DNA from: G964020055 sp964020055
GTDB lineage: Bacteria; Pseudomonadota; Alphaproteobacteria; WRAU01; Hepatincolaceae
Reading direction: 5' to 3'
DNA length: 64,000 bases
NCBI GenBank assembly: GCA_964020055.1
Contig: OZ026533.1
Location: 930,001-994,000, forward strand
Shown: piece after piece, positions 56,060-64,000 of the stretch
How the letters are laid out: the number at the start of each line of letters is the position of its first letter
Position numbering within the stretch: position 1 is the stretch's first letter
The notes under the pieces: model-generated
Databases searched by the model: none
Told to the model about the DNA's origin: nothing
The model's input: only the letters and a program-made list of their open reading frames with translations
Made by a program: the position numbers and the translations under genes

Positions 56060-57421
56060 TCATTCAGATTGTTGTATAGATTTCATTAAAAGTTTTATAT
56101 CATGCTCTAAATTACTATCTAAAGCCATAGTTTTTTCTATTTTATTGATAGAATAAATTATAGTTGCGTGATCACGTCCGCCAAATTTTTTGCCAATCTC
56201 TGCTAAAGATAATTTTGTTAGTTGTTTTGATATATACGCAGCAACATGTCTTGCTAAGACCGTTTGTTTATCTTTTTTCGCAGAAATCAAATCTACAAAT
56301 TTTATTTTGTATTGTTCTGCAACTTTTTTTTGTATCATTTCAACTTCAATATGTTGATTGCTATGCTTTATTGCATCTGAAAGTAGCTCTACAGCTAAAT
56401 CTAATGTGATATCTACATTCATAACTCTATGGTACGATATAAGTTTATTAAAACAACCTTCTAGCTCTCTTACATTTGATGTAATTGTATGAGCCAAAAA
56501 TTCTGTAACATTCTTAGGTAATTTGATATTCAATAATTTTGCTTTTGATTGTAAGATACCAAGTCTTAGTTCATAATTAGTTTCGTGAATATCAATTGTT
56601 AGTCCAGCATGTAGTCTAGAACGTATTCTTTCTGCAATACTTGTCAATAAATGTGGTGATTTATCGGCTGAAATAACAATTTGCTTTTGTTGAGAAATAA
56701 GAGAATTAAAAGTATGAAAAAATTCTTCTTGAGTTTGATCTTTACCACTCATAAATTGAAAATCATCAATCATAAGTAAGTCAGTTGCACGAAACATTTC
56801 TTTGAAAGATAATATATTGTGATCTTTTAAAGCAATAACAAACAAATTCATAAACTTTTCAGCCGTCAAATATAAAAATCTGATTTTAGGATTAGTTTTT
56901 TTCAAAGACCAAGCAATAGAATGCATTAAATGAGTTTTGCCTAGACCAACACCACCATGTATAAATAGAGGATTAAAATTCGTTGCACCTTCAGCTATGC
57001 TTTTTGCGGCATTGAAAGCAAACATATTAGGTTTTCCAACAACAAAGTTTTCAAAAGTATAATTAGGATTAAGAGGTATATCAAAAGTACTTGAATTATC
57101 AGAAATTATTTTTTCTTCTAATTGTTGTAGATTTACTTTTGTTATAGAAGATTGATCGTTATTTTCTTGTTTTTGGGTAACAACTACAATTTGTACTGTT
57201 TCTATTTGTTCACAACACTGTTTAGCAGCTTTTAACAAAATAGTAGAAAAATTAATATCTATCCAATTTTTTATAAAAGTAGACGGAGAAGATATGTATA
57301 AAACAGAGCCATTTAATTCTTGAAGTTCAAGAGGAGATATCCAATTTGAATAAGAAAGGCCTGATATATCTGCCTTGAGAATATCTAAAAAATTTTCCCA
57401 AGAAAAATCTGTGCAATACAT
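56060..57421 (-). CDS. dnaA: Chromosomal replication initiator protein DnaA
   Basis: DnaA opens the replication origin. The 453-residue protein has domain I (about 1-80), a short linker, and the AAA+ domain with LFIHGGVGLGKTHLMHSI (Walker A) and LLMIDDFQFMSGK (Walker B). The C-terminal DNA-binding domain IV carries GKKFGGRDHATIIYSINKIE. The ATG at 57421 is preferred over a TTG 12 codons upstream, since AGAG lies about 8 bases before it. It follows rpsT by less than 90 bases. No cluster of DnaA boxes was noticed around it, so the origin is probably elsewhere. Confidence 0.96.
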   Translation of the reverse strand: MYCTDFSWENFLDILKADISGLSYSNWISPLELQELNGSVLYISSPSTFIKNWIDINFSTILLKAAKQCCEQIETVQIVVVTQKQENNDQSSITKVNLQQLEEKIISDNSSTFDIPLNPNYTFENFVVGKPNMFAFNAAKSIAEGATNFNPLFIHGGVGLGKTHLMHSIAWSLKKTNPKIRFLYLTAEKFMNLFVIALKDHNILSFKEMFRATDLLMIDDFQFMSGKDQTQEEFFHTFNSLISQQKQIVISADKSPHLLTSIAERIRSRLHAGLTIDIHETNYELRLGILQSKAKLLNIKLPKNVTEFLAHTITSNVRELEGCFNKLISYHRVMNVDITLDLAVELLSDAIKHSNQHIEVEMIQKKVAEQYKIKFVDLISAKKDKQTVLARHVAAYISKQLTKLSLAEIGKKFGGRDHATIIYSINKIEKTMALDSNLEHDIKLLMKSIQQSE

Positions 57422-57505
57422 ACGATACTCTAGTTTTGAAATTGTAACTATGTACAATTATAAACTATATCTATTAAACTAAAAAAGATAAAGTTTAATA
57501 GATCT

Positions 57506-57766
57506 TTATAGTGCTTTTACTTTTGAATATAATCTTGAAATTTTTCTATTTGCAGCGTTAGGATGTAAAGTTCCTTTTTGTGCAGTAGAAGATATCACAG
57601 ATTGAGCTTTTTTGAAAGCTTCAATTGCTTCATCTTTTTGACCTGACTTGATAAAATCTTCGACTTTTCTAGAGAAAGTTCTTAATTTATTCATTCTGCT
57701 TTTATTTAATAATGTTTTTGTAGCAGTTTGACGAATTCTTTTTTCAGCACCTTTTGTATTTGCCAT
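57506..57766 (-). CDS. rpsT: 30S ribosomal protein S20
   Basis: This 86-residue helical 16S rRNA-binding protein opens with MANTKGAEKRIRQTATK and has the typical KGTLHPNAANRKISRLYSKVKAL end. rpsT directly upstream of dnaA is a conserved alphaproteobacterial pairing. A plausible promoter lies about 90-117 bases upstream. The gene is complete and of normal length. Confidence 0.97.
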   Translation of the reverse strand: MANTKGAEKRIRQTATKTLLNKSRMNKLRTFSRKVEDFIKSGQKDEAIEAFKKAQSVISSTAQKGTLHPNAANRKISRLYSKVKAL

Positions 57767-57855
57767 ATAAAATTAAAACCTCAGAATTTATTATTTAACT
57801 TAGAACAATAACATACTAACATAGAACTTTAGCATTATCGAATGTTCAATTGACT

Positions 57856-57883
57856 ATTTTACAGTAAAATATATGGTTTGCAA
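57856..57883 (-). promoter_or_regulatory. Putative promoter of rpsT-dnaA
   Basis: On the minus strand TTGCAA (57883-57878) is followed after 16 bases by TAAAAT (57861-57856), giving a leader of roughly 80 bases before rpsT. The -10 lies in the 15-bp palindrome ATTTTACTGTAAAAT (57856-57870), which could bind a regulator. It starts 9 bases after the mutM stop. Evidence is consensus matching only. Confidence 0.4.
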
Positions 57884-57891
57884 ATAAAAAC

Positions 57892-58722
57892 TTATTTTTG
57901 AGTGTTTTTACAATAAAAAGTAGCTCTATTTGAAATATTAGTTTTAATGATATTACATTCTACATTTTTTTTCTTACATTTAGGGCAGCTTTGATTCTCT
58001 TTTCCATAAATTTGAAAAAAACTTTGAAAGTTACCTTTGTTACCATCTGGCTTTCTATAATCTTTTAGGGTTGACCCTCCTTTTTCTATAGAAAACAGTA
58101 ATATATTTTTTAAATTATCAATTAATATTTCAATTTCTTGAAGAGATAAGTCTTTTGATTGTTTTAAGGGATTTATTTCGGATTTGTATAATGCTTCATT
58201 TGCATAAATATTTCCACAACCAGAAATTATTTTTTGATTAAGTAAAATTTGTTTAATTGGAACAGAGGATTTATGTATTTTATTATAAAAATATTCTGCA
58301 GTTAAAGCATCACTTAAAGCATCATAGCCAATATTATTAAAAAAAGGTAAAATATTTATTTGATCGGTAGGGATGGAAACAAACAAACCGAAACGACGAG
58401 GATCGTTATACACTAAAGTGCTTTTTGATAAATTTAATATCACATGGTCATGTTTTATAGGAATGTAAGTTTTATCTTTTATAGATATAATTCCGCTCAT
58501 ACCTGCATGAATGATAATACTTATGTTATTATCTAAATTAATTATTATATATTTGGCTTTACGATATATATTTTTTATAATGGCATTTGTAGTATCTTCT
58601 ATAAAATTTCTATCATTTGTAAATCTCAATTTATAAATTGACCTAAAAGTGGAGATTATTGTTTGGCCATTACATTTCTGGATGTAATTCACCATATTTT
58701 GGACTTCTGGTAGTTCTGGCAT
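57892..58722 (-). CDS. mutM: Formamidopyrimidine-DNA glycosylase (MutM/Fpg)
   Basis: MutM removes 8-oxoguanine and ring-opened purines and nicks the abasic site. The 276-residue protein starts with catalytic PELPEV (Pro and Glu directly after Met). It has AGMSGII, NDPRRFGLF, KQILLNQKIISGCGNIYANEAL (H2TH region) and the C-terminal zinc finger CPKC. The finger ends TFYCKNTQK, where the usual form is TFYCxxCQ, so the fourth cysteine is replaced by threonine. Its neighbours mutM-rpsT-dnaA and divergent ubiE are conserved in alphaproteobacteria. Otherwise the enzyme looks intact. Confidence 0.94.
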   Translation of the reverse strand: MPELPEVQNMVNYIQKCNGQTIISTFRSIYKLRFTNDRNFIEDTTNAIIKNIYRKAKYIIINLDNNISIIIHAGMSGIISIKDKTYIPIKHDHVILNLSKSTLVYNDPRRFGLFVSIPTDQINILPFFNNIGYDALSDALTAEYFYNKIHKSSVPIKQILLNQKIISGCGNIYANEALYKSEINPLKQSKDLSLQEIEILIDNLKNILLFSIEKGGSTLKDYRKPDGNKGNFQSFFQIYGKENQSCPKCKKKNVECNIIKTNISNRATFYCKNTQK

Positions 58723-58763
58723 TTCAAAAAGTTGTTATGTTAGTTTGATATTGTATTATCAAG

Positions 58764-58794
58764 TTGACTAATTTATAGTTTATATATGCATAAT
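58764..58794 (+). promoter_or_regulatory. Putative promoter of ubiE-ubiB
   Basis: TTGACT (58764-58769) is a near-perfect -35. CATAAT (58789-58794) is a good -10 but at a long 19-base spacing. A start about 23 bases before the ubiE ATG would follow. The site lies in the 101-base gap between divergent mutM and ubiE. Confidence 0.35.
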
Positions 58795-58823
58795 AGCATT
58801 AATATTACTACGAGTTAACCATT

Positions 58824-59573
58824 ATGGAAAAACAAGATAAATTTTTTACCGATTTTGGCTTCAAAAAAATACTATCAGAAAAAAAAGCATCTTTAGTGAA
58901 AGATGTGTTTGATTCAGTTGCAAGCAAGTATGACTTGATGAATGATCTTATGAGTTTAGGTATTCATAGATTATGGAAAAAAGAATTAATTACAATGCTT
59001 AATCCTAAACAAACTAAATTTTTATTAGATGTTGGTGGAGGAACTGCAGATATTGGTTTAGCATTTTTAAAAAATGGAGGTGAAAAAGCAACCGTATTAG
59101 ATATAAATGAAAAAATGCTTGAATATGGTAAAGAAAAAGCATTAAATGAAGGTTATGTTTCTTCAATAGAGTTTATACATGCAAATGCAGAAAAATTACC
59201 ATTAGATGATGATAGTTTTCCTTGTTATAGCACATCTTTTTGTATTCGAAATGTAACAGATATAAATCAAGCGTTAAAAGAAGCTTATAGAGTTTTACAA
59301 CCAGGTGGCAAGTTTTATTGTTTAGAATTTTCAAAAGTTAATCAAGAAGTTTTAGCATATATTTATAAAAAATGGTCTTTTAACGTTATTCCCCAATTAG
59401 GTAAACATATAGCAAAAGATGAAGATTCTTATAAATATTTAGTTGAAAGTATTGAAAAATTTCCATCTCAAGAAATTTTTGCAGAAATGATAAGAGATGC
59501 AGGATTTAGAAATGTTGGTTACAAAAATTTAAGTTCTGGTATAGTGGCAATTCATTTTGGTAGTAAAATATGA
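58824..59573 (+). CDS. ubiE: Demethylmenaquinone/ubiquinone C-methyltransferase UbiE
   Basis: UbiE performs the C-methylation step of ubiquinone (and menaquinone) synthesis. The 249-residue SAM-dependent enzyme has VASKYDLMNDLMSLGIHRLWK (family signature, here cited as YDLMNDLMSLGIHRLWK), LDVGGGTADIGL (SAM motif I), and the segment FCIRNVTDINQALKEAYRVL. Its last codons overlap the ubiB start by four bases (ATGA). It is complete and normal in size. Confidence 0.96.
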   Translation: MEKQDKFFTDFGFKKILSEKKASLVKDVFDSVASKYDLMNDLMSLGIHRLWKKELITMLNPKQTKFLLDVGGGTADIGLAFLKNGGEKATVLDINEKMLEYGKEKALNEGYVSSIEFIHANAEKLPLDDDSFPCYSTSFCIRNVTDINQALKEAYRVLQPGGKFYCLEFSKVNQEVLAYIYKKWSFNVIPQLGKHIAKDEDSYKYLVESIEKFPSQEIFAEMIRDAGFRNVGYKNLSSGIVAIHFGSKI

Positions 59574-61045
59574 TATTTAGATGTTTTTATTTACTATTTT
59601 TATTTTGTAGATACAATTGTTTTTTTTTGTTAGGTCTATCAACTGGATTTATATGTGCTCCATTTAGAAAAATATATAAAAAAGATTCTATATCACAAGC
59701 CAAAAGATTAGTTTCTTTTTTACAAGCTGCAGGGCCAAGTTTTATAAAGTTAGGGCAAATATTATCAATAAGAGTTGATATTTTTAGTAATGAATATATA
59801 AAAGAGCTTTCTAATTTACAAGATAAAGTAAAACCTATATCTGAAAAGAAAATGAAAGCTTTTATATACAAATTACTTGGTAATAAATTAAATACAAAAA
59901 TTAAAATATATTCTTATACTCCTATTGCCTGCGGCTCTGTATCACAAGTTTATAAAGGTGAAATAGTTAGTTGTGGTTCAAAAGTTGCAATTAAAGTTAT
60001 TAAACCTAATATGGTAAATATTATAAAAAAAGATTTGAAAATTATAAATATAATTTTCAGCTTTTTTGAAAAATATACAGAAGCTGGACAAATAACAAAA
60101 CCAACAAAACTTGTAAAAGTATTAAAACAAGTTACCTATTTTGAATTAGATTTAAGATATGAAGCTGCATCTTGTGATCAAATAAAAGATAATTCAAAAG
60201 AAGATGAATATATTCTTATACCTAAAATATATTGGGACTTTGTTAGTTTGAATGTTTTAGTTCAACAGTGGGTTGATGGAATATCGATATTAGACCTTGA
60301 AGAATTAAAACGAAACAATATTCAATTAGATATTCTTAGTAAAAATTTTGTAAGAGCATTTTTTATACAAGTATTTAAATATGGTTTTTTTCATGGAGAT
60401 TTACATCCAGGTAATGTATATGTAACAAAAGACGGAAAACTTGTTTTTATAGATTTCGGCATAATGGGTAAATTGTCTCCTATTTTGAGAATGTATTTAA
60501 GAGACTTAACAATCGCATTTTTACATAAAAATTACTATAAAGCTGCCAAAATTCACTTTGATTTAGGTTGGGTGAAACCTCCAAATCAAGTTGCAGATTT
60601 TGCATTAGCCTGTAGATCTATAATGGAAATTAATATCAATTTAGAGCAACAAGAAGTTGATATAGGGGGTTTGTTGCAACAACTATTTAGAATTGCTAAA
60701 AATTTTGGTATGGAAGTTCAAGAAGATTTATTGATATTACAAAAAAGTATGATTTACTTAGAATCAACAAGTAGACATCTATCTCCAAACAATAACGTTT
60801 GGATAATGTCAAAAGAAGTATTGGAAAAATATATGAAAGATGTTAGAGAGAAACATCATATCAAACAACAAGCTAAATTGCAGGTTCATAAATCTGTTTT
60901 ACAAATTAATGAGTATATAGATCATTTAATGTTAAAATTTCATTCATACTCAAATAAATCTCATGATAATTACTCAACCAAAATTCTTTTTTTATTACTT
61001 GGATTGTTTCTAGGCTTAGGACTATTTTTAGTTAGCGGAAATTAA
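59570..61045 (+). CDS. ubiB: ABC1/UbiB-type atypical kinase for ubiquinone synthesis
   Basis: The 491-residue protein of the UbiB (ADCK/COQ8) family supports ubiquinone synthesis at the membrane. It has the KxGQ motif in PSFIKLGQILSIR and the modified P-loop PIACGSVSQVYKGE. Further motifs are VAIKVIKP, the catalytic loop HGDLHPGNVY and DFGIMGKL. A hydrophobic C-terminal segment (about 468-488) should anchor it. The loop normally reads A-A-A-S-I-x-Q-V; here a C-G-S-V-S version is seen, a modest deviation. The ATG overlaps the ubiE stop, so the two are coupled. Confidence 0.94.
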   Translation: MIFRCFYLLFLFCRYNCFFLLGLSTGFICAPFRKIYKKDSISQAKRLVSFLQAAGPSFIKLGQILSIRVDIFSNEYIKELSNLQDKVKPISEKKMKAFIYKLLGNKLNTKIKIYSYTPIACGSVSQVYKGEIVSCGSKVAIKVIKPNMVNIIKKDLKIINIIFSFFEKYTEAGQITKPTKLVKVLKQVTYFELDLRYEAASCDQIKDNSKEDEYILIPKIYWDFVSLNVLVQQWVDGISILDLEELKRNNIQLDILSKNFVRAFFIQVFKYGFFHGDLHPGNVYVTKDGKLVFIDFGIMGKLSPILRMYLRDLTIAFLHKNYYKAAKIHFDLGWVKPPNQVADFALACRSIMEININLEQQEVDIGGLLQQLFRIAKNFGMEVQEDLLILQKSMIYLESTSRHLSPNNNVWIMSKEVLEKYMKDVREKHHIKQQAKLQVHKSVLQINEYIDHLMLKFHSYSNKSHDNYSTKILFLLLGLFLGLGLFLVSGN

Positions 61046-61088
61046 TTTTCACAATATAATAAATTTTTATAATAAATATAGGTATATA

Positions 61089-61547
61089 ATGAACATACAA
61101 AACAAGCTTTCAACTCTTATTAAGATTTCTAAAACAAACCCAAATGCCATAATACCTTGCTATCAAACTTCTGGTAGTGCTGGTATGGATTTACACGCAT
61201 GTTTAACAGGTTCAATCATATTAAAGCCCTCTCAACGAGTTTTGATTAAAACAGGTATATGTATCAATTTAGAAGAAGGATATGAAGCCCAAGTTAGATC
61301 AAGATCTGGTTTAGCCAATAAATTTGGAGTTTGTGTTTTAAATTCTCCAGGAACAATTGATAGTGATTATAGAGGGGAAATAGGGGTGATTTTGATTAAT
61401 TTAGGAGAAGAAGATTTTATAATTAATGATAAAGATAGAATAGCGCAACTTATAATAGCTAAGTATTCTCAAATAGAGTGGTTAGAAGTTGATAAATTAA
61501 ATACAACCACCAGAGGAGATGCTGGTTTTGGTTCTACAGGAGTTTAA
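61089..61547 (+). CDS. dut: Deoxyuridine 5'-triphosphate nucleotidohydrolase (dUTPase)
   Basis: dUTPase hydrolyses dUTP to dUMP, keeping uracil out of DNA and feeding thymidylate synthesis. The 152-residue trimeric type shows all five motifs in order: GSAGMDLHA, RSRSGLA, GTIDSDYRGEIGV, DRIAQLII and RGDAGFGSTG. Length is typical. It is 43 bases after ubiB and 11 before the heparinase-like gene. In other alphaproteobacteria dut also lies near ubiB, usually with coaBC (dfp) between them; coaBC is not present here. Confidence 0.97.
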   Translation: MNIQNKLSTLIKISKTNPNAIIPCYQTSGSAGMDLHACLTGSIILKPSQRVLIKTGICINLEEGYEAQVRSRSGLANKFGVCVLNSPGTIDSDYRGEIGVILINLGEEDFIINDKDRIAQLIIAKYSQIEWLEVDKLNTTTRGDAGFGSTGV

Positions 61548-61558
61548 GATTATTATCA

Positions 61559-63181
61559 ATGCTTAAAATATTAATGTTTATATGGGAAGAAATAACTTCA
61601 TATTTTTTTACAACTAAACTTTACGATGTTATTTTGAATGCTAAAAAGAAAAAGCTAGATAAAAAAGAGCCTCGAATATTAGAAAATTTTTATTATTTAG
61701 ATAATAGCTACAAAGATGGACATATAATTCTAGAAGATACATTTTACCTTGCTAATTCTTATCATAAAATAAAATCTTTCAACAAAGATATAACTTCATT
61801 ACCAGAATATGCTTTAGATGAATTTTCTAGATTTAAGTGGTTATATAATTTGAAATCATTACAAACGAAGGTAGCTAGCCAAAAGGCATTAAGTTTAATT
61901 TTATCTTTTTGCGATTGTGCTTGTAAATATTCTCATATACATTGGAAATTAGATATATTAGCCGATAGAATTTTTGCGTTGATAACAAATTATAGTTTTC
62001 TAATAAAATTTGCATCTGAAGAAGAAAAATCATTGATTTATAAATTTATCTATAAGCAAATAAAACATATAGAAATAGCATACAAATATAATTTTGATGC
62101 TAATAATTTAAAAATTTCTAAAGCATTATTTGCTTCATATTTATTTTGCGATAAGAATCAAAAAATACAGAGTATTGCTTCAGAAGCATTCAACAATGCA
62201 GTTGATATACAAATTTTAAGGGACGGGGGCGATGTATCTAGAAATCCTGAAAACTCTCTTTCTAATTTAGAAGACATTTTATCTATATATTATATTTTGA
62301 AGGATAATGGTTATCAAGATTTAAAACATTTCAGAGAGCTGATCGATAAAATAACTGTTTTCATACGTAGTATCAAAGTACCTGATGGTTTACCTATTTT
62401 TCAAGGTGGATCATCTGCTAGTTATGATAAAGTTACATATTTACTTAGTTTAAGCAAAGTTTCAACTGCAGTATCATCATTGTTGAGAGACTCAAAATAT
62501 TTAGTTATAAAGCAGAATAATTTGCAAGCAGTTATAGATGCAGGTAAAAGTAGATATAAAGAAGGTTCAGCGGGAAGTATTGAATTATGGTATAAAAATA
62601 AAAAAATTTTTGGAAATCTAGATGCAAATTTAAAAAATAATGTGTTGAATATACCTTTAATAAACTATGGTTTGGTTGTACGAAAAAATAATAATAGTTT
62701 TGCTAGATTGATTACAGATGAGGATAAGTTTTTCAAATATGAAAGAAAAGAAGAGGATGCTTGGAACATATTGAAAATACAATATGGTGATTTAAATATT
62801 TTTGGTTTTATTTATCATTCTACACTATATTTTTCAAAAAAAAATATACCTTGTGTATTAGGTGAAGACCTATTGACTGTAAAAGATTTATCAAGTTTCA
62901 AAAAAAATTTCAAAGAAATATTTTTGAATATTCCACTTAGTTCAAAAATACAATATTATAAATATTCGAAAAACAAAAATGGTATCGGATTTAGCTTGGA
63001 TGATTTAGGAAATAAAGATAAATTTATATTCATGAGTCAAGATACAAAATTATCTGTAAAAAATATATCTTACAATGAGCAAAAAACAAACAAGGTTATA
63101 AGTGGATATAATATTTTTTTAAAACTAGATGTAAATAAATCAATAATCAAAAATTCTTGGACTTTACAACAAATAGTCTGA
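61559..63181 (+). CDS. Heparinase II/III-family protein
   Basis: The 540-residue protein resembles the alphaproteobacterial heparinase II/III-like proteins. It has a helical N-terminal part (about 80-310, alpha/alpha toroid style) with DGGDVSRNPENSLSNLEDIL. A C-terminal beta-rich part follows (about 320-535). The name is by family only; in alphaproteobacteria these proteins may act on an envelope polysaccharide, and no substrate is proven here. The early region (residues 1-70) carries FFYL-type membrane-proximal and LEDTFYLANSYHKI stretches typical of the group. It follows dut closely. Confidence 0.8.
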   Translation: MLKILMFIWEEITSYFFTTKLYDVILNAKKKKLDKKEPRILENFYYLDNSYKDGHIILEDTFYLANSYHKIKSFNKDITSLPEYALDEFSRFKWLYNLKSLQTKVASQKALSLILSFCDCACKYSHIHWKLDILADRIFALITNYSFLIKFASEEEKSLIYKFIYKQIKHIEIAYKYNFDANNLKISKALFASYLFCDKNQKIQSIASEAFNNAVDIQILRDGGDVSRNPENSLSNLEDILSIYYILKDNGYQDLKHFRELIDKITVFIRSIKVPDGLPIFQGGSSASYDKVTYLLSLSKVSTAVSSLLRDSKYLVIKQNNLQAVIDAGKSRYKEGSAGSIELWYKNKKIFGNLDANLKNNVLNIPLINYGLVVRKNNNSFARLITDEDKFFKYERKEEDAWNILKIQYGDLNIFGFIYHSTLYFSKKNIPCVLGEDLLTVKDLSSFKKNFKEIFLNIPLSSKIQYYKYSKNKNGIGFSLDDLGNKDKFIFMSQDTKLSVKNISYNEQKTNKVISGYNIFLKLDVNKSIIKNSWTLQQIV

Positions 63182-63281
63182 AATTGAATAAAATTGAAAT
63201 AAATAAGATGTATGTTAGAATACAATAAATTGTTGTATTTTTATATGCGAAATGTTGTTTAATACTTCTAAGGGATAGTAC

Positions 63282-63905
63282 ATGGAACACAGAATGGCAA
63301 GTAGAGCCTCAGAATATCAAGAAATAAGAAAATTAACAAAAAAAAATAGAGATATATTGCGTCCTAAAGAGGTTATTTTAACCTATCAAAATAAAACAGG
63401 CGCAATAGCATACAGTAGTATCGTATTTTTGATAATGGGTTGTCTACTGTTTTCTTTTTTAGATACTTTGTTCTTTTTATTAGGTCCAAGAGATTCTGAA
63501 GGTACGTTGTTAGGTTTTTCTTCACAAGGATTAGTGTATTTATTTGCTTTCTTCTTATTTGTTTTATTTTTTATGTTAAGATTTGTATATAACTATATAC
63601 AAATGAAAAGATTTGTCATTTTAGTTACAAACCAAAGAGTCATTGTTAAAGAAGGTGGTAGTACTTTTTCATTTCCTTATTTAGATATAGTTAACGTTTC
63701 TGTAATTCCATCGTGGGTTGGTTTAGTTTTCGGATATGGTACTTTGAATATAACTAAGCAAAATGGTTTCTCATCATATTTTTACCGTGTTAAAAATGTA
63801 AATAGTACATCTAGTATTTTAAATAAGCTTATTACCTTATCTGTAAGTAAGGAATCTGAGAGAGAACTTAACGATGAAATGAACTCTAAATTATCAAAAA
63901 TATAA
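63282..63905 (+). CDS. Membrane protein with bacterial PH domain
   Basis: The 207-residue protein has a cytosolic N-terminus (1-40), two membrane helices (about 45-68 and 85-107) and a PH-like domain (about 110-190) with FVILVTNQRVIVKEGGSTF. The latter is typical of the bPH2 (DUF304) group. Such proteins are common but uncharacterised and may sit at membrane stress or secretion sites. It ends 23 bases before a convergent tRNA gene. A 100-base gap upstream suggests its own promoter. Confidence 0.85.
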   Translation: MEHRMASRASEYQEIRKLTKKNRDILRPKEVILTYQNKTGAIAYSSIVFLIMGCLLFSFLDTLFFLLGPRDSEGTLLGFSSQGLVYLFAFFLFVLFFMLRFVYNYIQMKRFVILVTNQRVIVKEGGSTFSFPYLDIVNVSVIPSWVGLVFGYGTLNITKQNGFSSYFYRVKNVNSTSSILNKLITLSVSKESERELNDEMNSKLSKI

Positions 63906-63928
63906 ATAGATTGTTAGTAAGATCAGAA

Positions 63929-64000
63929 TGGAGCGGGCAAAGGGACTCGAACCCTCGACATCAACCTTGGCAAGGTTGCGCTCTACCACTGAGCTATACC
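63929..64000 (-). tRNA. tRNA-Gly (GCC), 5' end cut by the window edge
   Basis: On the minus strand the D arm GCTCAGTGGTAGAGC, the anticodon stem-loop CAACC-TTGCCAA-GGTTG (anticodon GCC) and the T arm with GGTTCGAGTCCC are all present. The acceptor 3' strand TGCCCGC is followed by T and an encoded CCA (63931-63929). Only about three 5' bases lie beyond the window. The partially visible acceptor pairs correctly with the 3' strand. Confidence 0.95.

Noticed and set aside
55952..57505. Replication origin next to dnaA
   Set aside because: No cluster of DnaA boxes (TTATNCACA-like) and no distinct AT-rich unwinding block beyond the general background were seen around dnaA or in the mutM-ubiE gap. 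In many alphaproteobacteria the origin is not beside dnaA.

Overview
The window is a strongly AT-rich (by eye roughly 25-30 % GC), gene-dense stretch of a Gram-negative bacterial chromosome. Gene order points to an alphaproteobacterium. Positions 2.6-24 kb follow the alphaproteobacterial order murJ-trpS-nfu-tsaB-miaB-phoH-ybeY-corC-lnt-xre-metK-trmB-rimP-nusA-infB-rbfA-truB-rpsO-pnp. A second classical block, dnaA-rpsT-mutM-ubiE-ubiB-dut, sits near the right end. Low GC, short proteins, missing members of conserved clusters and nicotinate salvage suggest a reduced, probably host-associated lineage of Rickettsiales or Holosporales type. That placement is inference; the sequence alone does not fix it. 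TGA is used as a stop, so the standard bacterial code applies. No CRISPR, prophage, transposon or insertion sequence was seen.

Layout. 1-2.6 kb: end of a surface-glycan locus (partial glycosyltransferase, UDP-galactopyranose mutase) and a repeat-rich lipoprotein. 2.6-25.4 kb, all plus strand: lipid II flipping, tRNA charging and modification, Fe-S cluster delivery, lipoprotein N-acylation, S-adenosylmethionine synthesis, ribosome maturation, translation initiation and RNA decay, then a flavoprotein. 25.4-28.1 kb, minus: an SH3 protein, a HemY-like TPR membrane protein and a mitofilin-like protein. 28.1-32.9 kb: tsaD, an EVE-domain protein, htpX, two outer-membrane beta-barrel candidates and a PAP2 phosphatase. 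32.9-41.7 kb, minus: eight tightly packed genes covering an NDUFA9-like reductase, class II DAHP synthase, nicotinate phosphoribosyltransferase, NAD synthetase, gltX, cysS, a YcgN protein and a YgjP metalloprotease. 41.9-45.5 kb, plus: an RNase D-like exonuclease and an LPS export cluster kdsD-lptCA-lptB. 45.6-49.1 kb, minus: a four-gene Mn/Zn ABC importer. 49.2-58.7 kb, minus: a lipoprotein, gyrB, a MATE exporter, recF, dnaN, dnaA, rpsT and mutM. 58.8-63.9 kb, plus: ubiE, ubiB, dut, a heparinase II/III-like protein and a PH-domain membrane protein, ending in a tRNA-Gly cut by the window edge.

How it fits together. The cell makes LPS (kdsD, lptB and an LptC/LptA protein), probably carries galactofuranose, acylates lipoproteins (lnt), makes ubiquinone (ubiE, ubiB) and has the t6A enzymes TsaB and TsaD. 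The most unusual item is one 441-residue reading frame between kdsD and lptB that appears to join LptC and LptA. Other points worth checking are an 11/22-residue LEA-like repeat lipoprotein, a PAP2 gene whose best start is a non-AUG codon, a MutM zinc finger lacking its last cysteine, paired operator-like repeats at the metal importer promoter, and a conserved hairpin-like element before rimP. No intergenic gap exceeds about 170 bases.
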